From assembly GCF_900108095.1 (NCBI RefSeq), contig NZ_FNWL01000002.1, positions 1,144,691-1,208,690 of the forward strand: DNA of 64,000 bases, written 5' to 3'. Under the pieces are notes generated by a model. That model did no database searches. It was not told the origin of the DNA and saw only the letters and a program-made list of their open reading frames with translations. Both the position numbers and the translations under genes were made by a program. Shown in pieces: positions 35,724-44,697 of this stretch. Source of the stretch: Natronorubrum sediminis (GTDB lineage: Archaea; Halobacteriota; Halobacteria; Halobacteriales; Natrialbaceae). Numbering within the stretch: the stretch's first letter is position 1; every line of letters begins with the position of its first letter.

Positions 35724-35897
35724 ATGGGTTTTGGGAGTTACGACGAATCTGAGCAACAGGAAGTAGACGCCGACTTTGACGACGAGGAAGCGGTACAATC
35801 CAGTGAAAACAACCACGACGGGACGATCGAGTTCGAAAACGGTGCCTCGAGCGACGAGTTACTCGATCGACTCGAGGACATCAAAGACGAGGAGTGA
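35724..35897 (+). CDS. Small acidic haloarchaeal protein (DUF5786-like)
   Basis: 57 residues from ATG 35724 (MGFGSYDESEQQEVDADFDD). Nearly half the residues are Asp or Glu. It ends NGASSDELLDRLEDIKDEE, an amphipathic helix. I recognise it from memory as the DUF5786 group of very short, conserved haloarchaeal proteins; function unknown. Its TGA overlaps the ATG of the DUF99 gene (ATGA), so the two are translationally coupled. Confidence 0.75.
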   Translation: MGFGSYDESEQQEVDADFDDEEAVQSSENNHDGTIEFENGASSDELLDRLEDIKDEE

Positions 35898-36475
35898 TGA
35901 AGCCCGGGGTGCGGGCGCTGGGAATCGCCGAATCGGTCGGGCCGAGCGACGAGCGAAGCACCCTCGCCGGCGTCGTCGTCCGTCGTGATCGAGTCGTCGA
36001 AGACGCCGCCTTTCGGTCGTGTGCTGTCGGTGGAACCGACGCGACGGACGCCGTCTGCTCGCTGCTCGAGGAGTGTGTCCGGCCGGACGTCCAGTACGTG
36101 CTCGTCGGCAGCGTCGCCCCCGCGTGGTACAACCTTCTCGACCTCGCACACATCCATCAGCGAGCCGACCGGCCAGTGATCGCCGTTACGTTCGAAGAGA
36201 GCGACGGCCTCGAGGCAGGACTCCGCGATGCCTTCAGCGGTGCGTCTCTCGAGGACAGACTCGAGCGTTACCGCGCGCTGCCGCCGCGACGGTCCGTGTC
36301 AGTTACCGACGAAACCGTCTACGTCCGTCACCTCGGCTGTGATGCGAGCGACGCCGCGACGGTCGTGCGGGCGTTCACTCCTGAGGGCGGGCGACCAGAA
36401 CCGATTCGGGTCGCGAGCGCACTCGCTCGAGCGGGGAATCAGTACGCGGGCCGGCGCTCTCGTCTCGAGGAGTGA
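35897..36475 (+). CDS. DUF99 family protein (endonuclease V-like fold)
   Basis: 192 residues from ATG 35897 (an adjacent GTG at 35894 also possible). Family signature near the N-terminus: RALGIAESVGPSDERSTLAGVVVRRDRVVEDAAF, then DVQYVLVGSVAPAWYNLLDLAHIHQRADRPVIAVTFEES, with the conserved HQ/NPV region. The family has an endonuclease-V-like fold but its activity is not established. The start overlaps the DUF5786-like gene. Confidence 0.85.
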   Translation: MKPGVRALGIAESVGPSDERSTLAGVVVRRDRVVEDAAFRSCAVGGTDATDAVCSLLEECVRPDVQYVLVGSVAPAWYNLLDLAHIHQRADRPVIAVTFEESDGLEAGLRDAFSGASLEDRLERYRALPPRRSVSVTDETVYVRHLGCDASDAATVVRAFTPEGGRPEPIRVASALARAGNQYAGRRSRLEE

Positions 36476-36495
36476 CGGCAATTGGTCGCGAAGAA

Positions 36496-36702
36496 TTAGT
36501 CGTCGCTTGGCTCTGCGTCGGGCGTGGCCGCGGCGGCGGCTCCGCTCGTCTGACCGCCCCACGAGGAGAAGACGGGAGCGAGTGCGAAGGCGACCATCCC
36601 GAGGACGAAGACGGCAAGCATGACGCTTGCAACGACGGTGATACCGTACGTTGGGTCGAACGGAACGATACTCGCGACGGTTCCACTTGCAGCGAGGGTC
36701 AT
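36496..36702 (-). CDS. Small single-span membrane protein
   Basis: 68 residues from ATG 36702 (MTLAASGTVASIVPFDPTYG). One hydrophobic helix (ITVVASVMLAVFVLGMVAFALA) and an acidic, Ala-rich tail. It ends about 20 bases from the stop of the convergent DUF99 gene. No family recognised. Confidence 0.6.
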   Translation of the reverse strand: MTLAASGTVASIVPFDPTYGITVVASVMLAVFVLGMVAFALAPVFSSWGGQTSGAAAAATPDAEPSDD

Positions 36703-36778
36703 TGGTGCTCGAATGGTAGTTTTTCGCCGGAGCAAATGAGTATTACTTTTCGCGGCGACGAAGTAGATATATTGTGCT

Positions 36779-37003
36779 GTGATAGCAAATACCTATGAGA
36801 ACGTAGAGGGCTCAATGGCGTCAGACAACGATACTATTAATTGCTCTTTGCTTCACATCCACCGTGTATTTATAATAGGTAATATCGAATGGGACGATAA
36901 TCAGCTTGTGTTAGGAACGGTTGGAACTGCTGCCGGAATGACTTCGCTTGAAAGGCTTTCGCGACAGATAACGCAAATCATCGCACAATATGACAGTAAA
37001 TAG
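36779..37003 (+). CDS. Small hypothetical protein, AT-rich
   Basis: 74 residues from GTG 36779, or 62 from ATG 36815 (MASDNDTINCSLLHIHRVF). It ends TSLERLSRQITQIIAQYDSK. No family recognised. The DNA is visibly more AT-rich than the surrounding genes, as is the spacer upstream of it (36720-36790). It overlaps the start of the next gene by 14 bases and would be co-transcribed with it. Confidence 0.5.
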   Translation: MIANTYENVEGSMASDNDTINCSLLHIHRVFIIGNIEWDDNQLVLGTVGTAAGMTSLERLSRQITQIIAQYDSK

Positions 37004-37427
37004 TACTACAACAGAACACACGGTAGATCCGGCCAAATCAACGCAACGGCGTCTCGGTATCCTTCTCGTTCTCGTCGTCTGTTACGGTGGGTTTCTCTAT
37101 TCATTGGGCTACGGACCAGTTGGAAGCCCCCTCACTGTCGCTCTCGGTGGATGGGTTATCGGCCTCTCGTTCGGAATCGGACTCGGGTTTGTCGACCGAT
37201 ATGGGACCTCGAGGCCCGCGCGTTTCGTTCGACGGTACAGACTCGTCGGAGTAATTGTTTTACTCGCACTCAGTGCGCTCGTTCCGATCAGGGGTGGAAT
37301 TGCTGCCGCCGTCGAAACGATGCCCGTCGCTGGGACAGCCCCATCACTGTTCGTCGGTGCAATCGCATTTTCGCTCCTGGTGGGATACGTCGGACTCGAA
37401 TGCTGGGTGTATTACACACGGGAGTGA
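36990..37427 (+). CDS. Four-helix membrane protein of unknown function
   Basis: 145 residues. Four hydrophobic segments (~22-40, ~48-66, ~83-100 and ~118-138). The first 20 residues (TTTEHTVDPAKSTQRR) are polar. No family recognised. It overlaps the previous small ORF by 14 bases, suggesting translational coupling, and converges with purC. It could be a recent acquisition together with the AT-rich ORF before it. Confidence 0.65.
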   Translation: MTVNSTTTEHTVDPAKSTQRRLGILLVLVVCYGGFLYSLGYGPVGSPLTVALGGWVIGLSFGIGLGFVDRYGTSRPARFVRRYRLVGVIVLLALSALVPIRGGIAAAVETMPVAGTAPSLFVGAIAFSLLVGYVGLECWVYYTRE

Positions 37428-37450
37428 ATAGCCGACGGTCGGGCCCTAAA

Positions 37451-38470
37451 TTACAACCGCTGAACCGCACCGATCGCACTCGAGAGCGGCGGCGCGTCGA
37501 ACAGTTCGTGGCCGGTGTAGGCGTTCGCGCCGGCACAGTAGAGGTTGCGAGCCAGTTCGATGACGTCATCCTCGAGTGGGTCTGGGTCCGCCTCACAGAG
37601 CGATTTCCAGTCCGCTACGTCGGTCTCTTTGGCTTCGGCTTTCGCGTCTTTGACGGCCTGCACCCACTCTGGCTGGGTTCGCTTGTGATACTGCCGGAGA
37701 ACCTCCTTGGAGAGTTGAGTCCCCTCGTAGCTGAATCGGTTCTCGTCGAAGGTGCCCACGACGTCGGCGACGCGAATCTCGCCTTGGTAGTACAGACACT
37801 CGATCTTGCCATCCTCGTGAACCAGGTCGGCCGATTCGGCTTGCTCGGTGATGATCCGATTGACCTCTCGAGCGAGCGACTCGAGGTCCGAAATCGAGGC
37901 GCGACCGGCGATGGCGTCGGCTTCCTCGCGCTCGAGGTAGCGGTCGCCCTCCTCGTACTTCGTCGAGAATTCGACGATCGGATCGTCGAGTTCGACGACC
38001 CCCTCGGGCCACTCGTCGAAGGCGAGGCCGTGATCCGCCGGATCGGTTCGTCGGCGGAGGCTCGAGCCGATAGGGACCCGATTTCGGAAAACGATCTCGA
38101 GGGGGATCAGGTAGTTCTCGCCGGCGGCCTCGTGGTAGTGATCGTAGTCGTACTCGCGGCCGTCATTCGGCAGGTCGGGCACCTGCGTGAGGTCGATCGC
38201 CATCTCCCAGGGCGGACGCGACGCTTCCTCGAGGGGGACGACTTCGCCCTGCTCGAGGACGCCGCGGTAGTGGGTCGCCACGCCCTCGGACTCGAGCAGT
38301 TCGAAGTTGTACGCCCCCATTGCACAGAGGCTCGCTCCCTTCTCGGGGATCTGATCGGGCATCTTCCCCCAGTCGAAGACCGAGTACGCGTCGGTGAAGA
38401 CGAACGTCCCCCGGCCGAGTTCGTCGGCCGTCGCCGCCTCGTCGATTCGGAACTCCTTGACGCTCGTCAC
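37451..38470 (-). CDS. purC: Phosphoribosylaminoimidazole-succinocarboxamide synthase (SAICAR synthase)
   Basis: 339 residues. It joins aspartate to CAIR in purine synthesis using ATP. The start GTG 38470 gives [19 protein letters not shown], matching haloarchaeal homologues; a GTG 9 bases upstream is possible, but the gagg run lies at SD distance from 38470. The SAICAR signatures [27 protein letters not shown] and the [21 protein letters not shown] block are present. The C-terminal part is larger than in bacterial PurC (~240 residues), as in other haloarchaea. Confidence 0.9.
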   Translation of the reverse strand: MTSVKEFRIDEAATADELGRGTFVFTDAYSVFDWGKMPDQIPEKGASLCAMGAYNFELLESEGVATHYRGVLEQGEVVPLEEASRPPWEMAIDLTQVPDLPNDGREYDYDHYHEAAGENYLIPLEIVFRNRVPIGSSLRRRTDPADHGLAFDEWPEGVVELDDPIVEFSTKYEEGDRYLEREEADAIAGRASISDLESLAREVNRIITEQAESADLVHEDGKIECLYYQGEIRVADVVGTFDENRFSYEGTQLSKEVLRQYHKRTQPEWVQAVKDAKAEAKETDVADWKSLCEADPDPLEDDVIELARNLYCAGANAYTGHELFDAPPLSSAIGAVQRL

Positions 38471-38621
38471 GTGTGACACCTCTGATCGTGGCCGCCGCCG
38501 CAGTTCATACCTCAGTTGCCGTGTCCGGACCGTAAGAAGGTTTCAGTATCTGTCGCGGACTCGAGTGATCGCCGGGAAAACACCGCCCCGACACGCCGCC
38601 ATTACCGAAACACGACTGCGG

Positions 38622-39992
38622 TTACCGAGGGGACGCGTCGTTCTGGTCGTTAGAGGGACCCTCGAGCAAGCCGAGCACGGAAACGACGACGATCACCGAG
38701 GCGGCGACGAGCAGGATACCGGCGACGACGAGGAAGGCGACGAGCACGGACGTCACGTCGATGAGCGCCCCGAGAACCGCCGGGCTCAAAACGGCACCGA
38801 GTGAGAGTCCGGTGAAGAAGAAGCCGAAGCTCTTGCCGGTCGAACCGGCCTCGGCCATGGTCGTCGCGAACGTATCCCTCGAGGGTAACGCGATACCGAT
38901 CGCTGCACCGACGAACGCGAAGAGGACGGCGGCGACGACGAAGGTCATGTTCGGCGCGACGGCGACCGCAGCGACGGTGCCGACGGCGGCGACGGCGAAC
39001 GCACCCACGAGGACGGGCTGGAACGGCACGCGATCGGCCAGCGGCCCGCCCGCGATGACGCCGACTGCGGTGCCGACGAGGTACGCGGTCAGTACGTTGT
39101 TCGCGCTCGCGTCGTCGAAACCGAGCGAGTCGACGGCGAACACCGTCGTGAACGACTGCAACGCGACGATCGCCATCATCGAGAGCAGGTAGAACACGAA
39201 GACGACGAGCAGGCGGGGCTGAAGAAGTTGGGCCGCGGTCTGGCGGAGCGTCGATCCGGGGGTGGTCGATTCAGTGGTACTCGGCTCGCTCGAATCTGAC
39301 TCGGTCGTCCGCTCGTCGATCGGATTGTCGGTCTCGAGTTCACTCGCGATGCCACCGTCGTCGCGTCCGCCGTTCGTCTCGCGAGTGTGGATCTGCCGGC
39401 GGTACACTGGTGCGGCAGTGACTGCGAGGACCGCAGCGTAGAGGAATCCGAGCGAGCCGGCGACGAACAGCGCCAGTTGCCAGTCGTACCTGATCCCGAT
39501 TCCGCCGAGCAACACCGGCGCGGCGGCGAACCCAGCGAAGCCCCCGAACGTGTGCAAACTGAACGCCTTCCCCTGGTTCGACTCGGTCGTCACGCTCTCG
39601 AGAAACGCGTAGTCGGCGGGGTGAAAGACCGACTGACCGACGCCCGAGAGGAGCGCGAACGCGAGCAACATCCAGTAGGAGGTCGCCGCGCCGGCGAGCG
39701 TGATCCCGAGTGAGGTCACGACGAGGCCGCCAACGAGGATGCGTTTCGCCCCGATTCGGTCGACGAGTTCGCCGAGGGGAATCTGGAGGACGAGCGTCGG
39801 GATGTAAATCGCCGTCACGAGCAGTCCGAGTTCGCCGGTCGTCAGATCGAACTCGGCTCCTAACAACGGAAACAGCGGCGGGAACGCGAGCAAGTAGATG
39901 TGCGAGAGAAAGTGCGCACCCGAAATCGCTCCCACGATGTACGCCGTTTCGTCCCGTCGAAATCGTCCCCTACCAGTCGGCGAGCGTTCCAT
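38622..39992 (-). CDS. MFS transporter
   Basis: 456 residues from ATG 39992; the upstream extension to 40121 is not needed. Twelve hydrophobic segments and the MFS loop 2-3 motif (LGELVDRIGAKRILVGGLVV) are visible. A long acidic cytoplasmic loop of about 55 residues (TRETNGGRDDGGIASELETD) separates the two halves. Drug efflux or solute transport is possible; the substrate is not predictable. It is divergent from cofH. Confidence 0.87.
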   Translation of the reverse strand: MERSPTGRGRFRRDETAYIVGAISGAHFLSHIYLLAFPPLFPLLGAEFDLTTGELGLLVTAIYIPTLVLQIPLGELVDRIGAKRILVGGLVVTSLGITLAGAATSYWMLLAFALLSGVGQSVFHPADYAFLESVTTESNQGKAFSLHTFGGFAGFAAAPVLLGGIGIRYDWQLALFVAGSLGFLYAAVLAVTAAPVYRRQIHTRETNGGRDDGGIASELETDNPIDERTTESDSSEPSTTESTTPGSTLRQTAAQLLQPRLLVVFVFYLLSMMAIVALQSFTTVFAVDSLGFDDASANNVLTAYLVGTAVGVIAGGPLADRVPFQPVLVGAFAVAAVGTVAAVAVAPNMTFVVAAVLFAFVGAAIGIALPSRDTFATTMAEAGSTGKSFGFFFTGLSLGAVLSPAVLGALIDVTSVLVAFLVVAGILLVAASVIVVVSVLGLLEGPSNDQNDASPR

Positions 39993-40161
39993 TCCTATCA
40001 CGTGCTGAGCCTCACACGGGTTCATTGTTTCGGAAGGTCCGACGCGATTCGACCACTCGTCGGCATAATTCTCCGCTATTCGGGAGAGACAGTCCCGACT
40101 TTCCGGTGAGGGACACGACAATCCATCACCCTTTTCTCACTGTGCGGGTATTGCTTCCTCG

Positions 40162-41535
40162 ATGGAGCGCCCGGTGACCGAGGCAGATCTGACGTTCGAG
40201 CACGTCCCCGAGACCGACCAGTCCTTCGAGAACGCACTGGCGAACGCACGCGCCGGCGACCGACTCACGGTCGACGACGCGATTGCACTACTGACGACGG
40301 GAACGGACGACGAGGGAATCAACCGAACCCGCAAAGAACAGGTGCTCGAGGCTGCCGACCGGCGACGCGCAGACGTCGTCGGCGAGGAGGTCACTTTCGT
40401 CGCGAACCTGAACAACAACGTTACGACGGCCTGTAACGTCGGCTGTCTGTTCTGTAACTTCAAGGACGCCGCACACACCTTCGAACGCGACGCCGAGGTG
40501 GAGACGGCCGGGTTCACCAAGACGCCAGCGGAGTCCCGCGAGATCGTCTCCGACGCCGTCGATCGCGGCATCTACGAGGTTACCTCGGTTTCCGGGCTAC
40601 ACCCCGCGTTCGCACTCGACGAAGAACACCGAGAGATTCTCGAGGCCCACCCCGATCCTAAGGCGGTCAATTACAAGCCCCCAGAGCGGTACGCGACCGA
40701 TCCGGGCACCTACGTCGAGCAGATGGACGCGATGAGCGTCGACGGCGTCCACGTCCACTCGATGACGCCCGAGGAGGGCTACCACGCTCGACGAGGCACG
40801 GAGTGGTCCTACGAGGAGGTTTACAGTCGCCTCCACGACGCCGGTCTCGATACGGTTCCTGGGACGGCGGCCGAAATCCTCGTCGACGAGGTCAGAGACG
40901 TCATCTGCCCGGGAAAGATCGATACCGGCGGCTGGCTCGAGGCCATGGAGGCGGCCGCGAACGTCGGCATGGGGCTGACGGCGACGATGATGTACGGACA
41001 CGTGGAGAACGAGGCCCACCGCGCACTACACCTGAAGCGGGTGCGTGACCTTCAAGAGCGCGTCGACGGCGCGATCACGGAGTTCGTCCCGCTCTCGTTC
41101 GTCCACCAGAACACCCCTCTCTTCGAACACGACGTCGTCTCCGGCGGCGCGAGCACCGACGAGGACGAACTGCTGATCGCCGTCTCACGGCTCTTTCTCG
41201 ACAACGTCGATCATATCCAATCCTCGTGGGTCAAGTACGGCGACGAGCAGGGGTTGAAGATGCTCTCCTGTGGCGCGGACGACTTCATGGGGACGATTCT
41301 CTCCGAGGAGATTACCAAGCGCGCGGGCGGCGAGTACGGCGAGTATCGATCGTTCGCGGACTACGCCGACCTGATCACTTCGGTCGGGCGAGTCCCGGTC
41401 GAACGATCGACAGATTACGAGACCCGCCGAATCGTCGACCCCGACGAGTCGCCGATCGGCCCACGACTCGGGCCGAAGGCCGACGGCACCCCGCTACTTT
41501 CGACCGAGGAACAAGTCACGCCAGCGGACGACTGA
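40162..41535 (+). CDS. cofH: FO synthase subunit CofH (radical SAM)
   Basis: 457 residues. It makes, together with CofG, the deazaflavin FO, the chromophore of coenzyme F420. The radical-SAM cluster motif CNVGCLFCNF (CxxxCxxC) is at residues ~92-101. Further signatures: VTSVSGLHPAF, DAMSVDGVHVHSMTPEEGYHARR, MGLTATMMYGHVE. The GGTEY-like ending region LSCGADDFMGTILSEEITKRAGGEYGEY is typical of CofH/MqnC. Separated from cofG by an SDR gene and read in the opposite direction to it. Confidence 0.93.
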   Translation: MERPVTEADLTFEHVPETDQSFENALANARAGDRLTVDDAIALLTTGTDDEGINRTRKEQVLEAADRRRADVVGEEVTFVANLNNNVTTACNVGCLFCNFKDAAHTFERDAEVETAGFTKTPAESREIVSDAVDRGIYEVTSVSGLHPAFALDEEHREILEAHPDPKAVNYKPPERYATDPGTYVEQMDAMSVDGVHVHSMTPEEGYHARRGTEWSYEEVYSRLHDAGLDTVPGTAAEILVDEVRDVICPGKIDTGGWLEAMEAAANVGMGLTATMMYGHVENEAHRALHLKRVRDLQERVDGAITEFVPLSFVHQNTPLFEHDVVSGGASTDEDELLIAVSRLFLDNVDHIQSSWVKYGDEQGLKMLSCGADDFMGTILSEEITKRAGGEYGEYRSFADYADLITSVGRVPVERSTDYETRRIVDPDESPIGPRLGPKADGTPLLSTEEQVTPADD

Positions 41536-41643
41536 CGCCCTCGAGCGGTCCGCGTCTCGACTCTCACCGCCCAGTTCCGAACCATTCGCAGGGTCGTTCT
41601 CGCGTCGATCATATCTGTGGGAAATATTGGCACACGCCGGCAC

Positions 41644-41649
41644 TTTATT
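41644..41649 (+). promoter_or_regulatory. TATA-like box of the SDR gene
   Basis: tttatt at 41644-41649 lies 26 bases before the ATG at 41675, consistent with a leaderless transcript separate from cofH. Confidence 0.4.
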
Positions 41650-41674
41650 GTAGGATGTTCTCGGAGCAGAGAGT

Positions 41675-42433
41675 ATGCGACTCGAAGACAAGACAGCATT
41701 TATCACGGGAGCCGGCTCCGGACTCGGACGAGAAGCAGCCATGCGCTTTGCCGAAGAAGGCGCCACGATCGTCGCGGCAGATATCGACGGCGAATCGGCC
41801 GAGGAGACTCTCGCGCAACTCGAGCAAGAGGGGCACGAGGGGGCGGCACTCGAGGTCGACGTCTGTGACGCGGCGGGGGTGCAGGCGGCGGTCGACGAGA
41901 CAATCGCGGAGTACGGACTCGACATCATGGTGAACAACGCGGGGGTGAGCCACCAGCGCGCGTCGATCGAGGAAATCGAGGAGAGCGAACGAGATCACGT
42001 GATCGACGTGAACGTAAAGGGCGTCTGGAACGGCTGTCAGGCAGTTATTCCGCAGTTCAAAGACCAGGGCTCCGGAGCGATCGTCAACACCGCGTCGCTG
42101 GCCGGCGTCATCGGCGCGCCACAACTCGGGGCGTACTCGCTGTCGAAAGGAGCCATCGTCAACTTCACGCGGACGGTCGCGTCGGAGGTCGGTCCACACG
42201 GCGTGCGCGCCAACGCGGTTTGCCCGGGCGTCACCGATACAGCGATGCCCCGAAGTAACCGAACCGAAGAGGAGTGGGAGGCGACCAAAGAGGAGATGTC
42301 CCGGTACTACCCCCTGAAACGTCTCGGCGAACCCGAAGATATCGCCAATGCGATGTTGTTCCTGGCGAGCGACGAGGCCGACTGGATCACCGGCCACGCA
42401 CTCGTCGTCGACGGCGGTTTCTCCTGTTCGTAA
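41675..42433 (+). CDS. Classical SDR oxidoreductase (FabG-like)
   Basis: 252 residues. TGAGSGLG at residues 11-18 (cofactor loop TGxxxGxG), NNAG (VNNAGVS), catalytic Ser-Tyr-Lys: S in VNTASLAGV, YSLSK (YxxxK) at about 153-157. Downstream VCPGVTDTAMP is normal for classical SDRs. FabG-like ketoreductases and sugar/polyol dehydrogenases share this pattern, so the substrate is open. It sits between cofH and cofG and could use F420-related or unrelated substrates; nothing in the sequence links it to the cofactor. Confidence 0.88.
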   Translation: MRLEDKTAFITGAGSGLGREAAMRFAEEGATIVAADIDGESAEETLAQLEQEGHEGAALEVDVCDAAGVQAAVDETIAEYGLDIMVNNAGVSHQRASIEEIEESERDHVIDVNVKGVWNGCQAVIPQFKDQGSGAIVNTASLAGVIGAPQLGAYSLSKGAIVNFTRTVASEVGPHGVRANAVCPGVTDTAMPRSNRTEEEWEATKEEMSRYYPLKRLGEPEDIANAMLFLASDEADWITGHALVVDGGFSCS

Positions 42434-42491
42434 CGCCGTCCGTCGGTATCAGAAACGAACACCTGCCAGCTACCATCGGCCGCGTTACTCC

Positions 42492-43676
42492 TCAGAGGGG
42501 CAAAGCCGACTGCTCGAGTACCGACCGATAGCGCTCACCAGCCTCGTCGTCGGCCGCGAGTGCGTCACGAATCGTCGGTGAAATCCACTCGCGATCTGCG
42601 TTCGGGTTCCGATTCCCGCTCGCGCCGACGGTTCCGTCAGCAGCCACGCCGTCGAACGCGTCGGTTCGCAGGTCGTCTGGAAGGAATCGTTCGTACACTG
42701 GCAGCCGTTCGCCGAGTGGTAGGGCCGCGGAGGCAGCGATCTCCTCGAGTTCGCGCAGCGCGGGCCACTTGTAGTCGGGGTTGATGTGGTCGTCCGTGAC
42801 GGGCGAGACCCCGCCGAGGTCGTCGACGCCGCAGTCAATTAGCTCTCGAGCGGGCGCGAGGTTCGGCGGCACTTGGACCGAAATCTCCTCGGGGAGGGCG
42901 ACGCGGGCCATCGCCGTCACCCGTCGCATCGCCTCGAGGGCAGGCGAGCCGTCCGACCAGCGCTCGTTGTCGACGACGGGCTGGACGATCACCTCCTGAA
43001 CGTGATCGTAGCGCTCGTGCATCTCGCGGATGGCGAGGAGACTCTCCGCGCGGTCGCGCCACGTCTCGCCGATGCCGACGAGAATGCCCGTCGTGAACGC
43101 GACGTCGAGTTCACCCGCGGTCTGGATCGTCCGGAGTCGCTGTCCCGGCTCTTTCTGTCGGGGGCCAGCGTGAGCGTCGACCTCGGCCGTCGTCTCGAGC
43201 ATGACACCCATGCTGGCGTTGACGTCGGCGACCGTCTCCATCTGCTCGCGGGTCTGGTCGCCCGGATTGGCGTGAGGCAAGAGCCCCTCCTCGAGGGCGA
43301 CCTCGCAGGCCGCGCGCAGGTAGGTGTGAATCGAGTCGTAGCCCCACTCGGAGAGTTGCTCGTGAATCTCGGTGTAGCGCTCGTCCGGGTCGTCGCCGAA
43401 CGTAAAGAGCGCCTCCGTACAACCTGCGTCAGCACCGCGCTTGCAGATGTCTCGGACCTCCTCGAGGCTGAGCAGCGAAGCCTGTCCCGGTGCGTCGAAG
43501 TACGTACAGTACGTGCAGGTGTAGCGACAGGCCGTCGTCAGCGGGATGAAGACGTTCCGTGCGAAGGTCAATTCCGGCGGTGCGTCGACGTCGTCGGGAG
43601 TCACCGCACAGAGGTCGTCGACCGCCGTCTCCTCGACCGTCAGATCGACACCGTACTCGCTCGCCCCGGGAAACAT
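42492..43676 (-). CDS. cofG: FO synthase subunit CofG (radical SAM)
   Basis: 394 residues from ATG 43676, preceded by gaggtaatg at ribosome-binding distance. The radical-SAM motif is CRYTCTYCTYF (CxxxCxxC). Other CofG features: LSLEEVRDICKRGADAGCTEALFTFGDDP, LLPHANPG, QVPPNLAPARELIDCGVDDLGGVSPVTDDHINPD. With CofH it forms FO from tyrosine and a pyrimidine precursor. It reads convergent to the SDR gene. Its start is 66 bases from the cofC stop on the same strand. Confidence 0.93.
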   Translation of the reverse strand: MFPGASEYGVDLTVEETAVDDLCAVTPDDVDAPPELTFARNVFIPLTTACRYTCTYCTYFDAPGQASLLSLEEVRDICKRGADAGCTEALFTFGDDPDERYTEIHEQLSEWGYDSIHTYLRAACEVALEEGLLPHANPGDQTREQMETVADVNASMGVMLETTAEVDAHAGPRQKEPGQRLRTIQTAGELDVAFTTGILVGIGETWRDRAESLLAIREMHERYDHVQEVIVQPVVDNERWSDGSPALEAMRRVTAMARVALPEEISVQVPPNLAPARELIDCGVDDLGGVSPVTDDHINPDYKWPALRELEEIAASAALPLGERLPVYERFLPDDLRTDAFDGVAADGTVGASGNRNPNADREWISPTIRDALAADDEAGERYRSVLEQSALPL

Positions 43677-43742
43677 TACCTCGAATTCCCGTGGCTCGAC
43701 ACATAAGCGCTTCACATCGTACGACGGCCAGTGGAGGTGGTC

Positions 43743-44450
43743 CTATTCAGTCGAGGAAGGCGTTGCTCGAGCGATTCCGACGCGACCACTCGAGCGCTCG
43801 AGTTCGAATCCGAGTCGGCGAAGACAAGAGCGGGTGCGATTCGACGCCGATCCGTGGACGAGCACCTCCACGAGGTCCTCGGGTTCGTCGATGTCCGTGC
43901 CGAGACGAAACGAATCGACCGTCTCGAGTGTCGCCCCACCGTTGGACGCTTCCTCGCAGTGGTCCAGATAGGACGCCCCGTGGTAGTCGACTCGAAACGC
44001 TGGGTGACGGACGACGAGTGCGTTCGTTCCGCCACCACGACCCGGAGCGACGACCACGTCGCCGTCCGCGCCGAACAGTCGCTCGAGCGCGTCGGTCGTC
44101 GCGAGTGCGAGATCGGCCATGACGACCGCAACCCCATCAATTTCGCCGTTCTGAGCGGCGGCGTCTTGCTCTCGCTCGTCTCCACCCGGAAGGCGAGCGT
44201 TGACCGCGTCGGAGAGCGCTCGCTCGTCGACATCGACGGAAACCGACTCGAGGACGTGTCCCTCGAGATCCAGCGTGGTCGTTTCGAGGGGCGTCGTCGA
44301 CACGATCACCACCTCGTGGCCCGTCTCGACGACCGTCTCCACCACATCCGCGAGCATCGCTCGAGCCAGTCGCGAGCGCTCCGCTGGGGACAACAGCGAC
44401 TCGAGTCGGGTCTTCGGGTCGGCGGCGGCGAACGGCACGACGACGTGCAT
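43743..44450 (-). CDS. cofC: 2-phospho-L-lactate guanylyltransferase
   Basis: 235 residues from ATG 44450 (MHVVVPFAAADPKTRLESLL). CofC activates phospholactate (or a related phospho-acid) with GTP in F420 synthesis. The N-terminal PFAAADPKTRL is the nucleotidyltransferase loop (the P-x-K-T-RL of CofC). VVMADLALATTDALERLF, VVVAPGRGGGTNALVVRHP and FRLGTDIDEPEDL are family signatures. It precedes cofG by 66 bases on the same strand, giving a cofC-cofG transcription unit. Confidence 0.92.
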   Translation of the reverse strand: MHVVVPFAAADPKTRLESLLSPAERSRLARAMLADVVETVVETGHEVVIVSTTPLETTTLDLEGHVLESVSVDVDERALSDAVNARLPGGDEREQDAAAQNGEIDGVAVVMADLALATTDALERLFGADGDVVVAPGRGGGTNALVVRHPAFRVDYHGASYLDHCEEASNGGATLETVDSFRLGTDIDEPEDLVEVLVHGSASNRTRSCLRRLGFELERSSGRVGIARATPSSTE

Positions 44451-44531
44451 TGATCGATCGATTGGGACGACGCGGGCAAAAACACGTCGGAGACGAATTG
44501 TCGCGTCGCTCTCGAGTACCAAAAACAAGTG

Positions 44532-44612
44532 ATAGGGTCGGTTGTAAGTCATTTCCAGTCAGTCACCACCCGCTCTGGCGACTGACCGGTAACCAGTTAC
44601 GACCGACCCTAT
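44532..44612. repeat. Long imperfect palindrome, copy 3 (sub-type)
   Basis: Arms of 33 bases at 44532-44564 and 44580-44612 pair at 27 positions across a 15-base loop. The left arm starts ATAGGGTCGGTTGTAAGTCA and continues TTTCC; the outer sequence ATAxGG...TGTAAGTCAxTTCC is shared with the element at 30503. It lies 85 bases downstream of the cetZ stop codon and upstream of cofC. Confidence 0.6.
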
Positions 44613-44697
44613 GACGCCACAACCCACCGTTCGACCACGATCGTGCCCCCCGACACGAATGCGGCCGCTGGCGTCATCGCACCGGACGAATTCGAGC

